NCBI GenBank assembly: GCA_037952775.1
Contig: JBANAY010000004.1
Location: 5,890,001 to 5,954,000, forward strand
Length of the DNA: 64,000 nt
Direction of reading: 5' to 3'
Source: Clonostachys chloroleuca
Lineage: Eukaryota; Ascomycota; Sordariomycetes; Hypocreales; Bionectriaceae
Shown: positions 38,171-48,948 of the stretch, in pieces
Layout: every line of letters starts with the position of its first letter
Position numbering within the stretch: position 1 is the stretch's first letter
Notes under the pieces: generated by a model
Database searches by the model: none
The model's input: only the letters and a program-made list of their open reading frames with translations
What the model was told of the DNA's origin: nothing
Made by a program: the position numbers and the translations under genes

Positions 38171-38911
38171 AATTAGTAATACTACTTTAGATAATATTAT
38201 TAAAAAGATTCTCTATAGAAGGATTAAAAGAAAAGCTAGAAAAATTAATTATTTCTATAGTATAAATACTTTAGATTTAGAATACTAGCTTATTCTTCTA
38301 AGTCTGGATATATTCTAATTCCTCCTAATAATTTCTCTTCTCTACTTCTTTCTACTTTTTCTCTTCTAATACTTCTATATTATCTAGACCCTTCTTTAGT
38401 ATCTCTATACCCTTCTTATAAAGCTGCTTCTATATCTTCTATAAATAAGAAATTTATATAAAAGCCTTAGCTAATACTATTTTAACCTAGGATTCTTTAT
38501 TCTTAAAATAAAAGGGCTTTTTATTAATTTTTTTAATTATATAAGTTAATAGCTATAATAAGTACTAATTATAATATACTTACTTAATAATATTAGGGAT
38601 TATAAATAATTATATAAGTAATCTAAGTAATAATAAGTTATATAATAACTAATATTCAGAATAATAATATATAAAATATTCTTTTTAATATAATAGGAAT
38701 ATAGAAGAACTTTAAAACTATATATAATAATATATTCTAACTTTTAGATATAATTATATACTAATTTAGATTTTTTTTATTTTAATATATAACTAGATAT
38801 TTTATTAATAAATAATTACTATATAAAATAAATATAGAATTAAATATATATATTAATAATATAGTATAATAAAATAGCTTTAAAAATAAAATTAATAAGG
38901 AGGGAGTATTA

Positions 38912-39288
38912 TATTATAAATAAAGATTATTTTTAAACTATAGAAAGTTATATATAAAGTAGATAGTACTAATTTATTTTAATAACTAATAAGAGTAATT
39001 TTACTTTAAATAAATAAAATCTTAAGTAAAAACTATTATAAATATTTTAATAAATCTACTAGTATATATATATATTTATTTCTATAGTTTAAATACTCTT
39101 TTAGATAATTATTAATAATATTATCTATATACTTATTAGAACTAGCTCTATAATACTTATATATTAATAGTAACTTATATTATATAGCTATATAATAACC
39201 TGATTATACTACTCAGAATAATACTCTGATTAGTTTAACCCCGACCTACCCTAGACCCCGTCCAGTATAAGTCAACCCAACCGTCATA
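38912..39288 (+). repeat. 3' LTR of element 2
   Basis: About 377 bp, starting tattataaataaag. Its 5' half is of the element 2 type; its last 100 bp are richer in G and C and resemble the end of the LTR at 37461-37837. Directly after it ordinary host sequence begins (cttgggacac). Confidence 0.8.
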
Positions 39289-39434
39289 CTTGGGACACAA
39301 ACTTATTGGATGACTAAGGCGAGGTGGCGACGACGCGTCTCCCCACCATTTGATCTTAACTCAGTATCTCCAGTCGATGAGCAGCATCAGCATTGCATCA
39401 ATTGTCAAGTCTTCAACCTATCTTCTGAGATACC

Positions 39435-40279
39435 ATGTCGTCAACTAGCATCGAGCGTGGGGGTAGCGACGAGCAGCAGCCGCTGCTAAGGCATAGAAGG
39501 CCACCGTTTCATGCCTTGAATCTACAACATTGGTACTCATCGCCAATCGACACAGAGCGGTGGGCTATTCAGAGTACTAGAGAGAAGGTCAAGCGATTTC
39601 TTTCTTCCAAGGTCGGCCACTATTCTGTGCTCACCCTAGTATCCCTTGATGTTCTTGGCATGATTGCCGGTATGCTATGCCCCGTCCCGCCCTGCTCTTC
39701 GAATACCTAAGTCTAAATGATCACTGCACGCCAGATTTTGTTCTCAGGCTTTTCCAATGTGAGCAAGGCAAGAGTAGCTACGCCTGGGACCTTGCGTTGG
39801 ACATTCTGGGTGCTCTAGGCCTGGGATTCTCATGCCTCTTCATGGTAGAATTAATTGCCTCAATATGGGCATTTGGCTACGGGTATGTCCTCTCAAGTGC
39901 CCATCTAAATGGAACCCCCACAACTCGGCGATTTCTGGTGACATAGATCCGTGCTAACGAGGTTAGATATTTCACCTCTTGGTTCCATTGCTTCGACGCC
40001 TTTATCGTTGTGGCAGGCTTCATTACCGATGTTGTGCTGCACGGTGTCATAGAGGAGGTTGCCTCTTTCATCGTCGTGTTGCGTCTTTGGAGAGTTGTCA
40101 AGATTATCGAAGAACTCGGGGTTGGCGAACAGGAGCGGGCAGAGGAGTCTCAGCGTAAAATTGATGAGCTAGGGAGCGAGGTTGACCTCCTTCGAAAAGA
40201 GTTGGCTGGTCTCAAGCAGCAGTTGGATAAAGCCAGCACGCGTGTAGCAGACGATAACACGACTACTAATTCGCGCTGA
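39435..40279 (+). CDS. Hv1-type voltage-gated proton channel
   Basis: Three exons, 39435-39669, 39735-39882 and 39967-40279, encode 231 residues; the introns are 65 and 84 bp. The protein is a stand-alone voltage-sensor domain of four membrane segments and has no pore domain. S1 contains an aspartate (MIADFVLRLF) at the place expected for the proton selectivity residue. S2 holds a glutamate (FMVELIASIW), and S3 has FDAFIVVAGFITD. S4 reads R-L-W-R-V-V-K, the R-x-W-R-x-x-K/R pattern of fungal and animal Hv1. A coiled coil follows (IDELGSEVDLLRKELAGLKQ), which in Hv1 drives dimer formation. The channel would extrude protons across the plasma membrane on depolarisation. The gene starts only 146 bp after the last LTR, so its promoter may lie partly in repeat DNA. 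Confidence 0.9.
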
Positions 40280-40962
40280 TGAATTCTCTCCATCTTCTTA
40301 AGAAGAGTGAGCTCGGTTCGAGCCCTATTCCAATATCCTTTATTGACCTCCCTTGGCGCCGCACATCCCCCTTCTGCTCGACACCTATTCCCTTGTGCTT
40401 TAAAAAATTGCGATAACAGTAGTCCGTAATTATAAGCAACCCACATCTTTATCTGTAGTTTGCGAGAAATTCCAACTTGTGGATGCATTCCGCAAGGAGA
40501 AAATCTCGAGCTGAAAACCCAGCTATCGTTCACGGTTCGAGGTCTCTACGGGCATTGAGGATAAAAGAAGTCAAATAGGCATGACAATTCAATTACAAAT
40601 AGCGATCGAACGCTCGCACTTCGGACATTTTCCAAAGTCCCTATTATATTTCTCTTTTTTAGGAGATGGTTAAGTGCCTGTTCTGTAAGCTCCGCCTTGG
40701 AGGTTAAGGCCGAAAACCCACCTTATCTGACGCCGGGTTTCACGGTGGGGAGGAATTACGGTCCCATCCCCAGCTCTAAGTCCGAAGTCCGTCCATGGCC
40801 ATGCTAGAATGTAAATACAATTTTGTAACACCAACCTGACTATATATTGTAGTCAAATTCCTCTTTCAATAATTTTGATCAATCACAAGTTCTTCGTCAG
40901 TAGCCTTTCAAACGATAATATTAATAAAAAAAAAAACCACCGTTCAATTCACAACTTTCAAG
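40280..40962. other. Intergenic region with an LTR-like fragment
   Basis: The left third is the 3' flank of the proton-channel gene. About 40684-40900 reads like the end of an LTR: a TGT start, a TATA-like run (tatatattg), a polyadenylation-like aataa and an ACA end. I found no second copy and no target duplication, so this is only a suggestion. A poly-A run lies at 40926-40936. Confidence 0.35.
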
Positions 40963-42084
40963 ATGTCAACCCCCACGTACGCCAAAGATCAACCCGCCGG
41001 CTTCACCAACCGCATCGAACGAGTTGCAATTGTTGGAGTAAGTAGTACATATTCATGATGAACTTTTCTATTCGGGGTTCTAACGATGCATCTTTCCATA
41101 GGCAGGAGGGAAAATCGGAAAGCCCATCACCGATGCCCTGGTTGCAGCGGGAAAGCACACTGTCACAGTTCTCACTCGAGAGGATAGTCAAAATGAGCTT
41201 CCCAGCGGAGTAAACGTTGCACGAGTCAACTATGAGAATGAAGAGTCGGTTATTGCGGCTCTGAGAGGCCAGCAATTTCTCATCATTGTCATGGCAGCTA
41301 CTGCCCCCCGGGAAGCCAGGAGAAGATCATTGCTGCTGCTGCCAAGGCAGGTGTGCCATGGGTCATGCCTAGCGCCTACGGTTCTGACATCTACAACGAG
41401 TCGTTAGGCAAGGAAACCATGCTGGGTCCAGGAATCAAGTCAGGCATAAAAGCCGTCGAGGATGGGGGCATTTCGTCTTGGATTGCCCTGACATGCGGCA
41501 CTTGGTATGAGTTCTCATTGGCTATGGGCCCATGGTGGTTCGGGATCGATTTTGCCAATAAGAGGGTCGAGCAGTGTGATGATGGAAACACACTTATCAA
41601 TACGTCGACATGGGAACAGTGTGGCCGTGCCATCGCCAGTCTTCTCAGTCTCAAAGAGCTACCTGATAACGAAGAGGATACATCCCCCTCTATTTCTCGA
41701 TGGCGTAATCGAGCTCTTACCATTTCAAGCTTCCAGATCTCGCAGAGAGACATCCTGGACAGCGTCAACCGTGTTAAGGGGATGACAGATGCAGACTGGC
41801 AGATTCAGCGAGAGCCTTCCCACGTGCGGTATCGAAGAGGTCTGGATCTCCTCAAGAGCGGACATCGACTTGGGTTTGCACTGGCTTTATACGCCAGAAT
41901 ATTCTACCCTGATGGTGGCGCCAACCATGAAGCCACAACGGCCCTCGATAATGAGATTCTCGGTCTACCGAAGGAGGATCTTGACGAGGCGACGAGAAGA
42001 GCCATCGGGATGGTGGATGCAGGATTCAATGAATTAGGTGATTATGCAGCGAAGCATCCTATTGAGTCTAACAGTAGCTGCTAG
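40963..42084 (+). CDS. NmrA-like / isoflavone reductase-like protein, frameshifted
   Basis: Exon 1 (40963-41037) and exon 2 (from 41102) are joined over a 64-bp intron. The N-terminal RVAIVG-AGGKIGKPI spans the junction and gives the G-x-x-G-x-x-G dinucleotide-binding motif of NmrA-type short-chain dehydrogenase relatives. At the C run 41304-41309 the frame is lost by one base: upstream the frame ends in a stop near 41406, while the homologous continuation (PWVMPSAYGSD) lies in another frame to the stop at 42084. With one more C the protein would be 352 residues and unbroken. These proteins bind NAD(P) and act as reductases or redox sensors; the substrate is unknown. A sequencing error or a young pseudogene would both explain the break. 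Confidence 0.78.
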
Positions 42085-42599
42085 ACAAAGCATGTTTAAG
42101 TACCAAAAAGATATTCAGGCCTGATAGAAAATTTAACTCAATTCATTAACTCAATACGTTGAATCCGAGGGAAGTGGCATCCTCTCGGATTGCTTAGATA
42201 CTGGACCATCTCGGCCTAAGGATCACATTGCTTCAGGTACATAGTTGAGGAATCAGAGCTACAAGGATATTTGTCTATAAATTGGCGGTATTTTTGAGCT
42301 AACCTTGGGTACTTTGATAACTGCCGACATGTAAGGGTGTGTGGATGCCTGGACGGGACGTTGGTCGCAAGAAATTCACCAAATGTGGACGCTCCTGTAG
42401 CCTGATAAATTAAATCTTTCGTCGCTTTCCTTCGACCTTCCATCGCTTCGAAGGGTATGCAAGCTGTTATTTGAACTGATGATACCACCTACTCCGGCAG
42501 CTTGGGGTAGTGCTGTCCAATCCAGCAATTGCAATCCACAAGAACAAGCTTACACCTGCCGACATAACCCTAAAACGGCGCAAATAAACTGGTGATCAG
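42085..42599. other. Intergenic region
   Basis: The 3' flank of the NmrA-like gene and the degraded upstream region of the following pseudogene. The minus-strand frame 42216-42488 has no motif. I see nothing further. Confidence 0.5.
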
Positions 42600-44483
42600 A
42601 TGCGTAGTTCATCAGAAAGGTCGTGGCAGAAAGAGGCCGTCGGCAACCTGAAGAGCGGAATTGGCCCCAAACCATTATCATTTGGGTCCTCCTTCCAGCC
42701 TTTGTCTCCTATGTGATGTGGGATTACTTTGAAAACTATCCTCGGGATAGATTTTCCATAAGCGAGGGACCGGTGCGGCCACTAAACGGAAGCGTTGTCT
42801 ACGAAAATGAAACCACTCCATGAACACCATGTGGAGAGGTGGACGGCCACTTACTCGAATGCGGATTCATAGAGGTGCCTCTGGATCATTTCAACTCAAA
42901 GCTCTCTGCAGGCAAGTTCGGGTTCGATATTTCCGTTATCCGTTTGCGAGGCCGCAATGCAGCACACGATCGGAGCCTCCTGATTCATCCTGGAAACCCT
43001 GGAGATAGCGGTATGGGCCTCATGCACAAGCACGGGGGTCACCTGAGCACGATCATCGGAGAGGGGCATCATATCGTCTCCTTCGACACTCGGGGCTTGA
43101 ACTCGTCATAGCCTCAGGTCAAGTGCTTTCGAGGGGATAAGGGCCGAAAGAAGAATCTCAATCTGTGGTACAAATACATCAAGAGAAAAGACGACGTCCG
43201 TGTTCTTTGGGAAAAGGCCCGGAAATTCGTGAAGGCTTGTGAGACGAACATCGGCCAACACGGCAAATACACCAACTCGCTGCAAATCGCAGCTGACATG
43301 GACGCTATTCGCAAAGGCCTGGGTCAGGATGCGCTGAACTTTTAGGGACTCAGCTACGGAGGCGTCCTTGGTCATACATATTCTGTCTTATTTCCTGATA
43401 GAGTTGGACGTGTGATCCTCGATGGCTCTCTCAACCCTGAGCACTGGTTCGGCTTTTCTGCATTCGGTGAGCTTGATAATAGAGTCACCAAGTGTTTTGA
43501 ATCGTTCATCTACAGGTGCCACTCAAACGGGGCGAGATGCCCGTTGGAGCCACTTCCTGATGATGATAAGGCTCTTCGGGCTGAGGCGCTTTCATTTGTT
43601 GAGAAGATTAAAACTCTCAAGACTCCAACCAAGGTGCGGCTCAATGGCACCCATTATGGCCTTATTGGGAGACTGGATCTTTGGACTAAAGGCATAATAC
43701 CCGCGCTGGGAAGTCCGCTCAAGTGGCACGATCTTGCCAACCGGCTTGCAAGCCTCATGAGTGGAGATGCCGAGGAAGCATTTTTGGCCTATGGGACTTA
43801 CCACGAGCCGCCCTTTGACGGCCTTCAAATGTATGATTATTACGGCCTTGTTGTTCTAAATGATGCCGCAGACGGACAGTGGAATAGCGAGGAGCGGACT
43901 GATGATTATATAGTGAGCAACATTATCACAAGTTTCCTAGATTTCCACCCGACGTACCTCGTCGAATTCGAGCGCTTTTTGCAGGTGACGCGATGGCGCA
44001 ATACTCTGACCAACCCCGTGATGAGGGAGGATCGACCCGAAGTAAACCCGGCAACCCTATTTTGTTTATTTCGGCCGGGAGCCCTACGTTGGGGGTGATC
44101 TTGTTTCTAGACGTGACGGCAATGAATGGCTCGTCATGGCGGACCGTGTGGGTCACACCAGCATAAGCATGCCATCCAGGTGCGTGGCACTGGCGATTCG
44201 TGAATTTCTAGACGGCCGCCCCCCAACAAACCAGATTGTTTCCGAATGGGAAAGCCATGTTTGCCGCATGGACGGTCCAGAGTTCGTACGTCCTGATGAG
44301 TTGGAGACAAATGCTCGGGAGATTGTCGGGGACAACGAGGAAGATGTTCGTCTTACCTTGCGCAGGTGGCGCTTGCTCGAGATACCAATTGGAGAATCCT
44401 TTGATGGTTTCTCAGAAGAGCAAGCCAGGAGAACAAGCCGTATTGCGGCGATACAAGAGCACAAGAGCACAAGAGGGAGGTGA
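42600..44483 (+). pseudogene. TAP-like alpha/beta hydrolase (peptidase S33 type) pseudogene
   Basis: One reading frame carries an almost complete protein, broken by in-frame stops: TGA at 42821-42823, TAG at 43109-43111 and TAG at about 43343. Two frameshifts lie near 44059 and 44091, after which the C-terminal part (MADRVGHTSISMPSRC) is read in another frame to 44483. The N-terminus has a membrane anchor (IIIWVLLPAFVSYVMW). Recognisable parts are the HPGNPGDSG oxyanion region, SFDTRG, the nucleophile motif G-L-S-Y-G-G and the TAP-like C-terminal GHT. The start region is also disturbed: an ATG at 42600 lies in a different frame. Related fungal proteins hydrolyse peptides or esters. Both TAG stops fit TGG-to-TAG changes. 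Confidence 0.85.
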
Positions 44484-45422
44484 CAGTTGGTTCGCAATGG
44501 ATGCTCAAACTCGGGGTCGCCCTGATTGGTCGCTATTGTTAGTCGCGGCTGTTCCAGTGGTTACCTATTAATTAAGAGGTACCACCTCGAGCTGAGATCT
44601 CTGTGGTTACATAGCGAGACATTGCGGGGAATTTTCTCAAAGAAATCTCCTTCTTCCATTTCAATTGAAAAACTTCCAAGATGACAAGGGAGATGGAAAC
44701 CGCACAATACTACCTTCTTTCTTATTATGGGGATACTGCTGCTTGGATGCATGAAATTGAAATTGTGTGGGCGATCGCAAAACAGGGGCCCTCCCCCTGG
44801 ACGACCCCCGGGCAGGCCAAGCACTAACCCAACTGGCGAGCACCCCGCTGACTCACCCCTTCAGCCTTGCCGGTCTAAATATAGCGACAGGTGCAGGCGG
44901 CCTGGTCCAGCGGCTGGGGCGAGACACGCACTAAAGTCCCCTCTCGCACTAGGCTTGTCGCTTTCCGGCGTCTTGATTGACTGAGGCTGCGAGAGCTGAC
45001 GCCGCAAACAGCTGCTAAGTCGGTAGCTGACGGTCGGGAGCTGCGTGTGTCCATTGTCGCTCGCCTAGGTCCCCACCTCTCGTTAAGCCCAGCCCCCATC
45101 CCAGCCGACACAAACACCAGCACTGCCATCCTCCTGGCCAGCGTCAACCCAGTTCAATTGACCACCGCCACCACCACCGCCTCACCCTGCCCACTGCCCT
45201 CATCCTACATTGCTCATTGATACCCGTCTCCCTGCTTCCAGCTTGTCGCTCGTTTCTGCATCCTTGCTCCAGCCACTCACCCTCCCGCAGCTGACCCGCG
45301 ACCGCATAATATAATACCACCACGCGTCCACGATCTCCAGCCGCTTCTCCTCCGCCTCCCTCCACCTCCGCTCCCGTCTCTCGCCTTCGCCGACTCGCAG
45401 CCCAGAGCCGGCATCCTGCCCT
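44484..45422. other. Promoter and leader of the UPF0658 gene
   Basis: The left part is the 3' flank of the pseudogene. The right 400 bp is C-rich and pyrimidine-rich, typical of a fungal 5' leader. Antisense frames in this stretch follow from this composition and are not genes. Confidence 0.5.
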
Positions 45423-46940
45423 ATGCCCGCCGAGGACGTCGAATCCCGCAGGCTGTTAGCAGGCAGCGACATCACCTCCCAGCACGATCCGTACGCGGGG
45501 AGCCAGTTCTACGCACAACCACCCATCGACTACCCCCCGACGCCCGGCTTTCCTGGCGCACCAGGTCATCCTTCCGGTCCCGCGCCTGGCTACGCTCCAG
45601 GCCAAGGCCCCGACATGTACGGACCAACAGCAGAGTCCGGGAACCACCTCGCACCTGTTGCGACCCTTCCTGGTTATACCCCGGTGATGAATCCTGCAGC
45701 AGGTCCCCAGAAGCCTGGTGATGGAGCGGCGACAAGAGCCAACAGGTTTCGCCTTCGTCTGACCAATGCCCTGAGGATCAAGATGAATTGGCGCGACATC
45801 TTGAGCAGGAAATGGGCCGTGGCATTCATCTGCATTGTGGCTCTCCAAGCTGTCATCTGCTTGACCTTCGAGACGTAAGTTTGCCTCTCCTTCTTTGATA
45901 CCGGTCCAAGACTCTGACCTTTTCCCCAGCTATATCTACTTGAAAATCAAATCGAACCTCAAGAGCGACATCCGAAACGACTTCCAAAAACAAATCAACG
46001 TCATCCCGACCTTCCTCCCCCTCTTCTACTTCGGCTTTGTCTACCAAAATATCCTGGTTTGGGATTCCCTGCGAGCCAAGAATACCATCCAGATCATCGG
46101 CGTGTGCTTTGCCAACTTAGCGCTCGTTGTGTACACCGCCGTCCAGGTTGACCAGACCCGCACTTCTCTCAAGGATATGGAGGACGACAAGGACAGGGAG
46201 TTGGCTGACGGAGTCGATGACGAGGTTGTGTTTGCCAGCATCAGGGCTCTTCTGTTCACCACGCCAGTCCTTCTCACCGTGGGCACCATGGGCATCGCGC
46301 TCTGCACATGGCAGCTCTACAAAGTATTTGCATGGGATACTCTCAAGGTCGTCGGCGCCGATTACAAGATGAAGAAGCGCTACATGTACCACCAGGTTGG
46401 TTTCCACTCTCTACACTGGTTCTGGATATTCTGTACTAACCATGATCCAAACAACAGATTTACATCGCTCTGCTCAAAATCGACTTCTTCTTCTGGATGG
46501 CCTTTATCATTCAGCTCGTCTCCAGTACACCATCGAACGACGTCGAATTCGCACTCTCGATCGCCGCCATCCCCGTCACTATCGGGATCATCGTCCTCGC
46601 TGCGTTTTCCGCCAAGAGAGAAAACATCTGGGGCATGGTCATTACCATCATACTCTACTTTGCAGGCCTGTCGTACTTTGCGTACAAGACCTACCGAATC
46701 GGCTCCGACGCGGAGACGTGGTACCTGTACATGAAGAAGCCGCTCATTACCTTTGCCGTCTTGACAATTGTGATGATTCTGGTCACCATTGTCATCGCTA
46801 TCATCGTCATCACCGGCTTTGGCAAGGGCCTCAAGAACTATTTCGAATCGCCAACGTCCGACGAGGAGGGCGACGGCAAGGACGCGTTCAACATGACCGG
46901 CACGGGCAACAACCGACACAGCCGCATCACCATCGATTAA
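45423..46940 (+). CDS. UPF0658-type Golgi membrane protein
   Basis: Three exons, 45423-45874, 45930-46395 and 46458-46940, encode 466 residues; introns are 55 and 62 bp, the second with a GTTGGT donor. The first 110 residues are proline/glycine-rich and cytosolic. Seven or eight membrane segments follow, beginning with WAVAFICIVALQAVICLTF at about 131-149 and ending with a long hydrophobic run (LITFAVLTIVMILVTIVIA). A short acidic tail closes the protein. The layout, including the Y-x-K-I-K-S-N-L segment after the first membrane span, fits the fungal UPF0658 family, which is annotated as Golgi-located and has no known activity. Family assignment is from memory of the pattern and should be read as probable. 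Confidence 0.8.
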
Positions 46941-48006
46941 CGACACTCTAAAAATTCATCTGTGCTTCCCCGCACATAGCAGGATAGAACCTGGCACAGG
47001 GGAAAATTGACATGTAATTTGATGATTTACATGAGGATCAAGGAATCTAATTTGGCGTTTGGATATTTGGGTAACGGCCGAATCAAGGCATCAACCTTTT
47101 TGCATACTTCACTTCATTCATTCACACATAAGATAGCATTGGGTAGAGGCTCATCATGAGAGGCGTTCCATGTGGGTATCATTTGATTAATTCATTTGGA
47201 TTTCAACCAAAACAGAGCTCGTAAAGAGGTCTCAGCCCTACTGTTTCACAATGACAAGGGGACTGGCCCCTATCTCCTCCCTGCATTACAGTCATCCAAA
47301 CCCGAGGTTGCCTGAATTTTACGCCTCATTGAATCAATGTTACATCGCGACGGCGGTGGCGAGTGCAGCGGCCCGTCAGGCAGACCGCTTGGCATCTCTC
47401 CTCTGCCTCGGCGGCTAGTTTGGTCATCCCGTCAGACGGCTTCGTGGCTGTGCTGACGGCTTTCCATCCCCACACGAGACAGCAAGTCGCACTGGCGCTC
47501 GTAATGGAATGTTAAATGGGTATACTTTTTATTGGGAAAATTACATATAGCGGTAGCTATCCTCACTCCAGACGGCTCGTGCCGACAGACATCTCGGCTG
47601 TCCGGCAGCGAGATTCAAGCTAGATTCAATACCCATCCGCTTCCCTCCAGTCGCAGCTGTCGACAATCCCCGTGCCCCATCACCCCGCTCAAGACGTGTT
47701 ATTCGGTTCCCAAGTACAACGATAGTGTCTGCGCCGGGCAGCATTGGCGGGCAAGCCGTTCAGGGAACGACAATTCCAGTGCCGGCGGATGAGGCTAGAA
47801 AAAGTGCCGATTTCGGTGCGGCGCAAAATCCCTTGACAGTGATCTAGCACAGCCGCAACCTAGCCACATTATCTGTCTCCCAAACGCAATGGCACACCCA
47901 GGATTTAAGCTTCAATCCTATGGTTGCTGTCGTTAAGCGAGATGTACCCCTCCTGCCATCTCATCCCTACAAGGCTATACTCTGTCGTGAGCGCCACCAT
48001 GGCAAT
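46941..48006. other. Intergenic region between convergent genes
   Basis: 3' flanks of the UPF0658 gene and the HSL-type hydrolase. Short frames at 47532-47792 lack motifs. I see no tRNA or repeat. Confidence 0.5.
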
Positions 48007-48948
48007 CTACTCCTTCTGAATCTCCAATGCCCGGGCAAGCTCTTCAACGGCAATACCATACGACCGCTCCTTGAGCTCCCACAGGTGCGAGCCCTCAGCA
48101 GGCCCCTTGTCATACCCGTGCGGAGCGTCCTCCAACTCCATGTGAGTGACCCTCCGCGTGCCGTCATCAAGCACCTTGGCCAGCTCGTTGCCCTCCGGCG
48201 CGAGGACATCCCCCGAGGCGGTGAAGATGACCATCGACGCCGGGAACAGCGCCGGGTCGGCGAACCGCGGCGACACGAGGGGATCCTTGCGCGTCGCCAC
48301 GTCGGGAGCGTAGTTGTCGTAGAACATGTGCAGCAGCTTTGGCGGCATGGCCTTGATCGGGTGGGGGACCACCTTGTCCTCGGGCGCCTCGGCCAGGTCG
48401 GTGCCCGGGTAGAAGAGCACGACACTCCGGACGTGGAGGGTCTCAAGGCGGGCTCGCAGCGACGAGGCGGCCACGAGGGCCACGACGCCGCCTGAGCTGC
48501 CGCCAGACAGGGCGACGCGGGTGACGTCGAACTGGGAGGGCCGGGCCTCGACATACTTCATCACGTCCTCGGCGTCGTGGATCGCGGCGGGGAAGGGGTC
48601 CTCAGGCCCCTTGCGGTAGTCGGCGTCCAGGACGAGCATGTTGTTCGCCTGGGCGACGCGGGTTAGGAACTCGTGGTCCAGCCCGAGGTTGGGCATGGTG
48701 AAGCCGCCGCCGTGCCAGTTGATGAGGACGGGGAGGGGCGACGCGGGCGGCGGGCTGCCCTTCTCGCCCGGGTAGTAGAGACGAGCCTCGATGGTCCTGC
48801 CAGCGTCTCGCGAGAGGATCTGCAGGGCCTCGCTGTTGGAGTCGGTGGGGATGGCTCTGAGGTGGCCTTGGAAGCCGGCCGCGAGGGTGCGTATTATGGC
48901 GGCGGCGGTGCGGAGCCTCAGGTACTGGAAGGTGCCATGGCCAGTCAT
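48007..48948 (-). CDS. HSL-family alpha/beta hydrolase (fold-3)
   Basis: The single exon encodes 313 residues from the ATG at 48948. The protein is of the hormone-sensitive-lipase type: the oxyanion motif H-G-G-G is at residues 79-82, the nucleophile motif G-G-S-S-G-G places the serine at residue 151, and the acid and histidine are D247 (ASGDVLAP) and H277 (APHGYD). DADYRKGPEDPFPAA is the typical conserved strand-helix block before the nucleophile. Such enzymes hydrolyse short acyl esters or lactones in the cytosol; fungal members also act in detoxification and secondary metabolism. No signal peptide is visible. All catalytic residues are present, so an active esterase is likely; the substrate is unknown. 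Confidence 0.93.
   Translation of the reverse strand: MTGHGTFQYLRLRTAAAIIRTLAAGFQGHLRAIPTDSNSEALQILSRDAGRTIEARLYYPGEKGSPPPASPLPVLINWHGGGFTMPNLGLDHEFLTRVAQANNMLVLDADYRKGPEDPFPAAIHDAEDVMKYVEARPSQFDVTRVALSGGSSGGVVALVAASSLRARLETLHVRSVVLFYPGTDLAEAPEDKVVPHPIKAMPPKLLHMFYDNYAPDVATRKDPLVSPRFADPALFPASMVIFTASGDVLAPEGNELAKVLDDGTRRVTHMELEDAPHGYDKGPAEGSHLWELKERSYGIAVEELARALEIQKE

Larger units (their letters stand above)
23557..39288 (+). mobile_element. Element 2: RIPped chromovirus split by element 3
   Basis: The 5' LTR is 23557-23932 and the 3' LTR 38912-39288. The internal region runs 23933-29517 and continues at 37843-38911; element 3 interrupts it in the integrase C-terminal part. Removing element 3 and one copy of its target duplication leaves about 7.4 kb and rejoins the integrase reading. 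Its LTR 5' half differs from that of elements 1 and 3 and its gag start differs, so it is a sister subfamily. A purine-rich tract (aaggagggagta) directly precedes the 3' LTR. All frames are destroyed by RIP-type transitions. Confidence 0.85.

Noticed and set aside
45144..45848. Several antisense frames over the UPF0658 first exon and leader
   Set aside because: Explained by GC-rich proline/glycine codons of the real gene on the other strand.
48001..48495. Plus-strand 191-codon frame
   Set aside because: Antisense to the HSL-type hydrolase, whose catalytic residues are all present.
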